From Pelagibacterales bacterium MED-G40 (GTDB lineage Bacteria; Pseudomonadota; Alphaproteobacteria; Pelagibacterales; Pelagibacteraceae): 64,000 nt of DNA. The notes under the pieces were generated by a model. That model made no database searches. It was not told the origin of the DNA and saw only the letters and a list, made by a program, of their open reading frames with translations. Positions within the stretch are counted from its first letter, which is position 1. Every line of letters starts with the position of its first letter. The stretch covers positions 1-64,000 of the forward strand of contig NTJN01000002.1 in the NCBI GenBank assembly GCA_002457515.1. The letters run 5' to 3'. The translations under genes were made by a program, and so were the position numbers. This document shows, one piece after another, positions 55,988 to 62,914 of the stretch.

Positions 55988-56770
55988 ATGAAAAAACTAA
56001 GTATGATCGCAATAGCGGCCTTGGCCTTTTTGGGTCTTACGGGTACTGCTAACGCGTTTTTAGGAGCGAGTACAACAACTTTAGCTGTAGATGACTATGT
56101 AGGAATTTCATTTTGGCTAGTAACAATAGGATTGTTGGCTGGAGCTGTATTCTTCTTTATTGAAAGAGGAACAGTTGCTGCTTCTTGGAGAACATCAATA
56201 ACAGTTGCAGGTTTAATACAATTCGTTGCTTTTGTTCACTACTGTTATATGAGAGACATTTGGGTTGCGACAGGAGATAGTCCAACAGTATACAGATATA
56301 TTGATTGGTTAATTACTGTTCCACTTCAAATCGTAGAGTTCTATTTAATTTTAGCTGCTGTTAAAAAAGTTCCAACATCATTGTTCTGGAAACTATTAGT
56401 AGCTTCATTAGTAATGCTTATCGGTGGATATTTAGGTGAGACTGGTGCTATTCAACCATTTCTTGGATTTGTAATCGGAATGGCTGGATGGATTTACATC
56501 TTATTTGAAATATTTTCTGGAGAAGCAGGTACTATTGCTGCTAAGTCTGGAAACAAAGCAATGACAACTGCGTTTGGCGCTTTGAGAGTAATCGTAACTA
56601 TCGGATGGGCAATATATCCTTTAGGTTACGTTTTCGGTTACCTAGCAGGCGGTGTTGACAATGGTATGCTAAACTTAATTTATAACTTAGCAGACTTTGT
56701 TAACAAATTAGCATTCGGTCTAGTAATTTGGGCTGCTGCTATGCAGAACACAAGATTATCATCTAGATAA
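55988..56770 (+). CDS. Proteorhodopsin, blue-absorbing type
   Basis: Light-driven proton pump, 260 residues: signal peptide (1-23) and seven helices. Functional residues by alignment with green proteorhodopsin (offset +9): His84 partner, proton acceptor Asp106, Thr110, spectral-tuning Gln114 (VPLQIVEF; Leu in green forms), donor Glu117 and retinal Lys240 in NKLAFGLVIW. The D/T/E set marks an outward H+ pump and Gln marks blue tuning, typical of open-ocean forms. Strong Shine-Dalgarno and its own terminator suggest high expression. No retinal-synthesis genes (blh, crt) are in this window. Confidence 0.98.
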   Translation: MKKLSMIAIAALAFLGLTGTANAFLGASTTTLAVDDYVGISFWLVTIGLLAGAVFFFIERGTVAASWRTSITVAGLIQFVAFVHYCYMRDIWVATGDSPTVYRYIDWLITVPLQIVEFYLILAAVKKVPTSLFWKLLVASLVMLIGGYLGETGAIQPFLGFVIGMAGWIYILFEIFSGEAGTIAAKSGNKAMTTAFGALRVIVTIGWAIYPLGYVFGYLAGGVDNGMLNLIYNLADFVNKLAFGLVIWAAAMQNTRLSSR

Positions 56771-56787
56771 TTAGATTTAATCTATTG

Positions 56788-56825
56788 AAATAGGGCGAGT
56801 TTAACCACTTGCCCTATTTTTTTTT
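56788..56825 (+). terminator. Rho-independent terminator after proteorhodopsin
   Basis: A 13-bp stem AAATAGGGCGAGT / ACTTGCCCTATTT with one G-T pair and loop TTAACC, running into a run of nine T. It ends the proteorhodopsin transcript 18 bp after its stop and lies 17 bp before the ferredoxin gene, so the following redox genes depend on read-through or a separate promoter. Confidence 0.93.
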
Positions 56826-56842
56826 GCACTTATATTCATTCA

Positions 56843-57163
56843 ATGGCTAAAATTATTTATATAGATCGCTCAGGTGAAAAGAGAGAAATAGACGTAGAGA
56901 ATGGTCTTACTGTTATGGAGGGAGCTATTCAAAATGACATATCTGGTATCACTGCAGATTGTGGTGGAGCTATGGCATGCGCAACTTGCCATGTTTATGT
57001 CCAAGAAGATTGGTTTAATAAACTACCAAAAATTAATGATGGAGAAAAAGATATGTTAGACATGGCCTTCGAACCAAAAAAAAATAGTAGATTGAGTTGT
57101 CAAATAACTGTTTCTGATGAAATAAGCGGTTTAGTAGTGACAACTCCAAAGCAGCAAAATTAA
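56843..57163 (+). CDS. [2Fe-2S] ferredoxin, adrenodoxin type
   Basis: 106 residues. Cluster cysteines Cys40, Cys46, Cys49 (ADCGGAMACATCHVYV) and Cys86 (RLSCQI) have adrenodoxin/Isc-type spacing C-x5-C-x2-C-x36-C. It is overlapped by the reductase gene (ATGA-like 1-bp overlap), so the two form an electron-transfer pair. The pairing with proteorhodopsin is a known SAR11 arrangement. The final electron acceptor is not known. Confidence 0.94.
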   Translation: MAKIIYIDRSGEKREIDVENGLTVMEGAIQNDISGITADCGGAMACATCHVYVQEDWFNKLPKINDGEKDMLDMAFEPKKNSRLSCQITVSDEISGLVVTTPKQQN

Positions 57164-58179
57164 TGATAAAAACTGATGTAGTAATAATTGGAGCAGGACC
57201 CGTAGGTCTTTTTGCTATTCATCAACTTGGCATTAAAGGTTTAAAAGTAGAAGTTATTGACAATCTTGATAAAGCGGGAGGGCAGTGTATAGAGCTTTAT
57301 CCGGATAAGCCAATTTATGACATACCTGCTGTAAGTGAGTGCAATGGTAAATCTTTGACAGATGATTTATTAAAGCAAGTTAAGCCGTTTAAAACTAACT
57401 TTCATTTCAATGAGAGAGTTCAAGAGATAAAAGAAGAGAACGGCAAATGGAAAGTGAGAACAAATAAGGATAAAGAATTTTTAACTCCAAACATAATTAT
57501 TGCAGGTGGAGTGGGGTCATTCGAACCAAGAAAATTACCATTAAAAGAATTAGAGAGATTTGAAGGTAAAAATGTTTTTTATTCAATAAGCAATAAAGAG
57601 TTATTTAAGAATAAAAAAATTGCAATTTTTGGCGGTGGGGACTCTGCTTTAGACTGGTCTTTAGAGCTTTCTAAAACCTCAAAAGTAACTTTAATTCATA
57701 GAAGGAATGAGTTCAGAGGAACACCCCATACTTTACAACAATTAGAAAAATTAAAAAAAGAAAGTAAACTATCTATCAAAACCCCATTTCAAATAAACTC
57801 AGTAAATGAAGGAGAGTCTTTAAACTCGATATCTATTAAAAATGATGATGGAAAAATTGAAAAAATTGAGACTAATATAATACTTATTTTCTTTGGATTA
57901 ATTATGCAATTGGGCCCAATAGCAGAGTGGGGTCTTAACATGACTAGAAAAACTATCGATGTTAATACAGAAAACTTTCAGACTAATAAACCCGGTATAT
58001 TTGCAATAGGAGATATTTGTAATTATCCAGGCAAACTTAAGCTAATCTTATCAGGGTTTCATGAGGCAGCATTAGCATCTGTTGAATGTTTTAAGCGTGC
58101 TAGACCAAATGAAAAATACAGATTTCAATTTACTACATCTTCAAAAGAAATTCAGGGCAGGCTTGGTATAAAAAAATGA
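57163..58179 (+). CDS. Ferredoxin-NADP reductase, thioredoxin-reductase-like
   Basis: 338 residues. FAD motif IIGAGPVGLFAIHQLGIKG, GGQCIELYPDKPIYDIPA, NADP motif IAIFGGGDSALDWSLEL with VTLIHRR, and the closing FAIGDICNYPGKLKLI. The redox CxxC pair of true thioredoxin reductase is absent, and the YPDKPIYDIPA segment marks the TrxR-like FNR group. It is encoded directly after the ferredoxin and 4 bp overlapped by the GST. It would reduce the ferredoxin with NADPH, or the reverse. Confidence 0.93.
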   Translation: MIKTDVVIIGAGPVGLFAIHQLGIKGLKVEVIDNLDKAGGQCIELYPDKPIYDIPAVSECNGKSLTDDLLKQVKPFKTNFHFNERVQEIKEENGKWKVRTNKDKEFLTPNIIIAGGVGSFEPRKLPLKELERFEGKNVFYSISNKELFKNKKIAIFGGGDSALDWSLELSKTSKVTLIHRRNEFRGTPHTLQQLEKLKKESKLSIKTPFQINSVNEGESLNSISIKNDDGKIEKIETNIILIFFGLIMQLGPIAEWGLNMTRKTIDVNTENFQTNKPGIFAIGDICNYPGKLKLILSGFHEAALASVECFKRARPNEKYRFQFTTSSKEIQGRLGIKK

Positions 58180-58799
58180 TTGAAGTTTTGACTGCCAATA
58201 CTCCAAATGGCAAAAAAATTACAATCATGTTAGAAGAAATAGGTTTTAAGTATAAAATAAAAAAAATTAATATTAATAAAGATGAGCAGTTTAATCCTGA
58301 ATTTAGATCAATAAGTCCATTTAGCAAGATCCCAGTTATTATAGATCATGATAATCAAATCTCTCTATTTGAGTCAGGAGCAATACTAATTTATTTAGGA
58401 GAAAAAAGTGGAAAATTTTACCCAGAAAAAAATAAACATTTAATAAATCAATGGCTGATGGGACAAATGGCTTATGTAGGTCCTATGTTGGGTCAGCATC
58501 ATCAATTCCATCATTATAATCCTGGAAAAAGTGACTGGGGTGAAAAAAGATACTTTAAAATAGCAGAAATAATTTATAAAGATTTAGACGACAGACTACA
58601 AAAAAGTAAATTTTTGGCTGGAGATTATTCTATAGCTGATATCGCAACTTTCCCTTGGATCGCCAGACATGAATGGCACGATATTGGTTTAAAAAATTTT
58701 AAATATCTATCTAGGTGGTATGATGAAATTTCTAATAGGAAAGCAGTTATTAAAGGATTTGACCTATTAAATGGGGACGAAAAAATACCCAAACCTTAA
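58176..58799 (+). CDS. Glutathione S-transferase family protein
   Basis: 207 residues. Thioredoxin-like N-terminal domain (EVLTANTPNGKKITIMLEE, then SKIPVIID and the glutathione-binding ESGAILIYL) followed by the all-alpha domain (FLAGDYSIADIATFPWIARHEW, with the N-capping box SIADIATFP). The closest look is to the YfcG/Ure2-like Nu group, which acts on disulfides. Ends by overlapping dksA by 4 bp on the opposite strand. Confidence 0.92.
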   Translation: MIEVLTANTPNGKKITIMLEEIGFKYKIKKININKDEQFNPEFRSISPFSKIPVIIDHDNQISLFESGAILIYLGEKSGKFYPEKNKHLINQWLMGQMAYVGPMLGQHHQFHHYNPGKSDWGEKRYFKIAEIIYKDLDDRLQKSKFLAGDYSIADIATFPWIARHEWHDIGLKNFKYLSRWYDEISNRKAVIKGFDLLNGDEKIPKP

Positions 58800-59212
58800 T
58801 CATCAACATAAATTTTTTCATCTCGCTCATGTTTTTCTTGAGCCTCTATTGAAAGAGTAGCTATAGGTCTAGCCATAAGTCTTTTAAGACCTATTGGTTC
58901 AGAAGTCTCCTCGCAATATCCGTATGTCCCATCTTTAATTCTTCTTAACGCCGAGTCAATCTTCTCTACAAGTTTTCTACTCCTATTTAACGCTCTCATC
59001 TCTACTGACTTATCTGTATATGATGAGGCTTGATCCACAACATCAGCTGATGAAACGTTATCGTCAGAAGAATTTAAAATATTACCTAAATTGTTTGATT
59101 TGATTATATCTTTCTTCCAACGTAGCAATTCGCTTGTGAAATACTTTTTGTGCTTTGCGCACATATATTTCTCTTTTGTGCTTGGTATATAGGGTTTACT
59201 CTTTTTTCTCAT
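58796..59212 (-). CDS. dksA: DksA-type RNA polymerase regulator, cysteine-poor
   Basis: DksA binds the RNA polymerase secondary channel and works with ppGpp. From the ATG at 59212 it has 138 residues: N-terminal YMCAKHKKYFTSELLRWKKDI, coiled coil with DQASSYTDKSVEMRALNRSRK, and the globular end RRIKDGTYGYCEETSEPIGLKRLMARPIATLS-IEAQEKHE (quoted in parts). Of the four zinc cysteines only the first (YGYC) remains, so it is probably a zinc-free form. A TTG at 59254 would lengthen it by 14 residues but lies in the -35 box. Confidence 0.92.
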   Translation of the reverse strand: MRKKSKPYIPSTKEKYMCAKHKKYFTSELLRWKKDIIKSNNLGNILNSSDDNVSSADVVDQASSYTDKSVEMRALNRSRKLVEKIDSALRRIKDGTYGYCEETSEPIGLKRLMARPIATLSIEAQEKHERDEKIYVDD

Positions 59213-59226
59213 TTGTAAAAGTCGCG

Positions 59227-59254
59227 AGTATATGTCTGATTTTATACGTGTCAA
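59227..59254 (-). promoter_or_regulatory. Promoter of dksA, near-consensus sigma-70
   Basis: On the minus strand: perfect -35 TTGACA (59249-59254), a 16-nt spacer and -10 TATACT (59227-59232, 5/6). It is the best sigma-70 promoter I can see in this window. Transcription should begin about 8 nt before the ATG at 59212, leaving almost no leader and no Shine-Dalgarno site. A ppGpp-related regulator with its own strong promoter is reasonable. Confidence 0.75.
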
Positions 59255-59285
59255 TAGGCTTTAAATTGTATTAATTTATATCTAA

Positions 59286-60650
59286 ATGATTAAAAAAAAT
59301 ATTAATAGTTTATTTATATATTTTTTAGCAGCACATGCGGTAGTGTGGACAGTAATTCCCTCAATATCAAATCAAAATCTGCCACTTGACACTATTGAAC
59401 ATTTGGCTTGGGCAAGTAATCTTGACTGGGGTTTTGAAAAACACCCTCCGTTTATTGCTTTAATATTAAATATATTTTATCAAATATTCGGAAATCAAGA
59501 TTGGGGCTATTATCTTTTAAGCCAAATATTTGTAGTCTTTTCATTTTTTATTATATGGAAGTTTTCTGAATATTTTTTTAATGATAAAAAATATTGTTTA
59601 ATCTCAGTTCTGCTTTTAGAAGCTATCTATTTTTACAATTTTACTTCACCAGAGTTTAACGTCAACATTTGCCTGTTACCATTTTGGGCATTAACAGTCT
59701 TGTATTTTTGGAAAGGGATAAAGGAAAATAAAACCTCAGATTGGTTACTTTTAGGAGTATTTACTGCACTTGGTGTTTTATCAAAATATACATTTATATA
59801 TTTAATTGGCGCTATATCACTTTATTTACTTTATCTTATTTTCAAAAAGAAAATTAATTTTAAATTTTTAATATCAATTTTACCCTTCGCAATTTTAATT
59901 TTTCCTCACCTAATTTGGTTAACAGAGAATAATTTTGCTACATTAAGTTATGGCTTGAGCAGAACAGGATTAGGAGATCCGAATTTATTTAATCATTTAA
60001 AACATCCACTTATTTTTGTTGGAAAACAAATTGGAATATTGGTGCCATTTTTTATATTACTCTATTCTATAATTTCAAATTTAAAAACAAAGTTAAACAT
60101 TAATGATAAAAAATTACTTTTTTTATTAGTGATAAATTTAATTCCTCTACTTTTAGTTTTTTCAACAGCAGTGATTATGGGTATTAAAATAAGAACCATG
60201 TGGATGACACCATTTTATTTATTTTATGGTGTTTTTTTTGTTTATCTTCTTAAAAAAAATATAAAGTTTAAAAATTTTAAAAAGTTTTTAGTCATTTTTA
60301 TGATTTTATTTATTCTTTCACCGTTTACTTATTTGTATATTTCAATTTCAGAAACAAATAAAAGAACTGATTACCCAGGCAAAGAAATCGCACGCCTAGT
60401 TCAACAAAGATGGGATAAAAATTTTTCAAATAAGATTTCTATTGTGGTAGGAGATGAATGGTTTGGTGGAAACTTATCTTATCACTTACGCTCAAGACCA
60501 AAATGGTTTAGCAATCTTGATAATGCCAAAGATATAGATTTAAAAGGTGGCGTCATTTATGTTGGTAATCCAAAGGTTTTAAAAAAACTATGCCCAGGAA
60601 TATTCGGCACAATAAACCCTACTGGAATATGTATGATTGGAAGTAAATGA
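59286..60650 (+). CDS. GT39/ArnT-like membrane glycosyltransferase
   Basis: 454-residue polytopic protein with about 10-12 predicted helices, of the PMT_2/ArnT family that moves sugars from lipid carriers. Family marks in the first loop are DTIEHLAWASNLDWGFEKHPPF with the catalytic acid near residue 36, then repeated helix pairs. It overlaps the GT2 gene by 4 bp (ATGA), so they act together; dolichyl/undecaprenyl-phosphate sugar supply by the GT2 is the usual pairing. Acceptor (lipid A, protein or glycan) is unknown. Confidence 0.82.
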   Translation: MIKKNINSLFIYFLAAHAVVWTVIPSISNQNLPLDTIEHLAWASNLDWGFEKHPPFIALILNIFYQIFGNQDWGYYLLSQIFVVFSFFIIWKFSEYFFNDKKYCLISVLLLEAIYFYNFTSPEFNVNICLLPFWALTVLYFWKGIKENKTSDWLLLGVFTALGVLSKYTFIYLIGAISLYLLYLIFKKKINFKFLISILPFAILIFPHLIWLTENNFATLSYGLSRTGLGDPNLFNHLKHPLIFVGKQIGILVPFFILLYSIISNLKTKLNINDKKLLFLLVINLIPLLLVFSTAVIMGIKIRTMWMTPFYLFYGVFFVYLLKKNIKFKNFKKFLVIFMILFILSPFTYLYISISETNKRTDYPGKEIARLVQQRWDKNFSNKISIVVGDEWFGGNLSYHLRSRPKWFSNLDNAKDIDLKGGVIYVGNPKVLKKLCPGIFGTINPTGICMIGSK

Positions 60651-61522
60651 AAAATTTTCAAATTCTAATACCTTGCTACAACGATTGGCCTTCTGTTTTA
60701 AAATTACTAGATAGACTTGATGAGGAAATAAAGCAATTAGGAGAAAATTTTTCTGTCCTTATAGTTAACGATGGTTCAAATGAAAACTTAGGAAAAAAAG
60801 AATTTAAATTTAAAAATATTGAATCTATTGAAGTTATAAATATGAAAACAAATCAAGGTCATACTCGTAGTAACGCTACAGGTATCAAATTTTTATCCAA
60901 AAAAAATAACTTCGACTACTTAATTGTGATGGATGGTGATGGTGAGGACCGTCCTGAAGAAATTAAATTATTTGTAGAGAAGGTTAAAAAAGTTAATAAC
61001 ACTTCTGTTGTTGCAAAAAGAATAAAAAGATCTGAAGGTTTAATTTTTACAATTTTATATAATTTTCATAAATTAATTACATTTATCTTTACAGGACATA
61101 ATATGAATTTTGGACATTTCACATGTTTAAGTAAAAATGATGTAAACTTGATTTCAACAAAAGAGAGTCTTTGGTTAAATTTTTCAGGTACAGTGAAAAA
61201 ATTTGTAAAACATTTAGAATACATTCCTTGCATTAGAGGTAAAAGGTATGTTCAGCCATCAAAAATGTCATTTATAAATTTAATTATTCATTCTTTATCA
61301 ATTTTAGCGGTATTTAAATATCAAGTTTTATTCAGGTCTATATTTTTTCTATTAATTTTAAATCTCTTTTCACCTTCAATAATTACTTATATTTTTCAAT
61401 TACTGCTAATAATTTTCAATATTTTAGTATTTTTAATATCTAAACGAGAAAATTCTGAAGAGTTTAGAAACTGCGAGAAAAAAATTGGAAGCACTGAAAG
61501 TCTATACAATAGTAGGTTGTAA
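60647..61522 (+). CDS. GT2 family glycosyltransferase (polyprenyl-phosphate sugar type)
   Basis: 291 residues. GT-A domain with ILIPCYNDWPSVLKLLDRL, VNDGSNENL, NQGHTRSNATGIKFL and the DxD-like MDGDGEDRPEE, followed by one or two C-terminal helices (about 220-270). The layout is that of a DPM1/GtrB-like enzyme making a polyprenyl-phosphate sugar donor for the GT39 protein next to it. The sugar is not predictable. Shares the 4-bp overlap with that gene. Confidence 0.85.
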   Translation: MKNFQILIPCYNDWPSVLKLLDRLDEEIKQLGENFSVLIVNDGSNENLGKKEFKFKNIESIEVINMKTNQGHTRSNATGIKFLSKKNNFDYLIVMDGDGEDRPEEIKLFVEKVKKVNNTSVVAKRIKRSEGLIFTILYNFHKLITFIFTGHNMNFGHFTCLSKNDVNLISTKESLWLNFSGTVKKFVKHLEYIPCIRGKRYVQPSKMSFINLIIHSLSILAVFKYQVLFRSIFFLLILNLFSPSIITYIFQLLLIIFNILVFLISKRENSEEFRNCEKKIGSTESLYNSRL

Positions 61523-61636
61523 AGTGAGTCTATATTGGAATCAAAAGTGAATCAAAACGTGAACATCCAAACAAGATATAGATATACTGTGGATATGTAT
61601 TACTAGACGACTTTAAAATAGTTTATAAGGAGAAAT

Positions 61637-61996
61637 ATGAAAAAATTAACCTGTCATTGCGGAGGAGTAGAAGCTGAAATAAATATTGATAATTTGGAAA
61701 AAATTATCAGATGCAATTGTTCTATTTGCAAAAGAAAAGGTACCATAATGTCTATGGTTAAAAATGATGATTTTAAAATAACAAAAGGAAGTGACAAATT
61801 AAAACTTTATCAATTTCATTCAAAAGTTGCAAAACATTACTTTTGTTCAACTTGCGGAATTTATACTCATCATAATCCAAGAATTAATCCAGCTATGACT
61901 GGGTTCAATGTTGGATGTATTGACGGTCTCGATACTTTTAAATTTGAAAACGTAAGCGTAGCCGACGGTCAAAATCATCCTTTAGATAAAAAATAA
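61637..61996 (+). CDS. GFA-type zinc protein (glutathione-dependent formaldehyde-activating family)
   Basis: 119 residues with the CENP-V/GFA zinc pattern: Cys6-x-Cys8, Cys26-x-Cys28-x2-Cys31 and Cys70-x2-Cys73, ending with the short VADGQNHP tail. The S-hydroxymethylglutathione synthase function is only established for one member, so the substrate here is open. It has a strong Shine-Dalgarno AAGGAG and overlaps the kinase gene by 1 bp. SAR11 oxidises C1 compounds, so a formaldehyde role is plausible but is inference. Confidence 0.85.
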   Translation: MKKLTCHCGGVEAEINIDNLEKIIRCNCSICKRKGTIMSMVKNDDFKITKGSDKLKLYQFHSKVAKHYFCSTCGIYTHHNPRINPAMTGFNVGCIDGLDTFKFENVSVADGQNHPLDKK

Positions 61997-62913
61997 TGCA
62001 AGAAACAAAGTCTAGTTTCTTTAAAGTAAAAAAAAAATATTTAGCTTTTATTAAAAAACAAGAAAATTTTGGAGAAAAGTTTTATGATAAAATTGGACAA
62101 CTCAAAGCTTTCTATTTGCCTATATGTGACTTAATTTATAAAACTTACCTTTCAAAAGACAAAACTATAATAATTGGATTATCTGGCGCTCAGGGAACTG
62201 GCAAAACAACGGTTAGTATGATTCTCAAGACTATTTTAGATAATAAATTTAAACTTCATACAGTTTGTTTTTCTATAGACGATTTTTATAAAATTAGAAA
62301 AGACAGAATGGCTATGAGTCAAAAAAAACATAAACTTTTTTTAACTAGAGGAGTTCCCGGAACTCACGATACTCATTTAATGAAACAAACTTTAAAAAAA
62401 TTACTATCAAAGAAATTTAAACCTTTTTATCTGCCTAAATTTGATAAATCTATAGATGATAGATTAGGCAAAAAAAGTTGGAAGAAAATAGTCAAAAAAC
62501 CACAAATTGTCATATTTGAAGGCTGGTGTATTTCTGCTAAACCACAAAATAGTATACAATTATTAAATCCCGTTAACAAATTAGAGAAAAAAAATGATAA
62601 GAACTTAATTTGGAGAAAAGAAGTGAATAATCAACTTAAAAAAAATTATAAATCAGTTTTTAAACTAATTGATAAAAAAATTTATCTTAAAGTTCCAAAT
62701 TTTAAGTATGTTTTTAAATGGAGACTACTTCAAGAAAAAAAATTGAAATTAAAATCTAGAGGAAAAAAAATAATGACAAAGGATCAAATAAAAGAATTTA
62801 TTATGTATTATGAGCGAATAACACGCCAAATGCTTAACGATTTCAGAAAAAATTTTGATGTTGTTTTAAAAATTGATTCAAATCATAAATTTACTGATAT
62901 GAAATTGTATTAA
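61996..62913 (+). CDS. D-glycerate 3-kinase-like P-loop kinase
   Basis: 305 residues. P-loop GAQGTGKTT at 64-72, then SIDDFYKIRKDR, LFLTRGVPGTHDTHLM and PKFDKSIDDRLGKK, and IFEGWCISAKPQ. This set is typical of the GLYK/Tda10 group related to uridine kinase and PRK. It would phosphorylate glycerate in photorespiratory-type or glyoxylate metabolism, but other small substrates cannot be excluded. Between the GFA gene (1-bp overlap) and the tolC-like gene (1-nt gap). Confidence 0.82.
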   Translation: MQETKSSFFKVKKKYLAFIKKQENFGEKFYDKIGQLKAFYLPICDLIYKTYLSKDKTIIIGLSGAQGTGKTTVSMILKTILDNKFKLHTVCFSIDDFYKIRKDRMAMSQKKHKLFLTRGVPGTHDTHLMKQTLKKLLSKKFKPFYLPKFDKSIDDRLGKKSWKKIVKKPQIVIFEGWCISAKPQNSIQLLNPVNKLEKKNDKNLIWRKEVNNQLKKNYKSVFKLIDKKIYLKVPNFKYVFKWRLLQEKKLKLKSRGKKIMTKDQIKEFIMYYERITRQMLNDFRKNFDVVLKIDSNHKFTDMKLY

Positions 62914-62914
62914 T

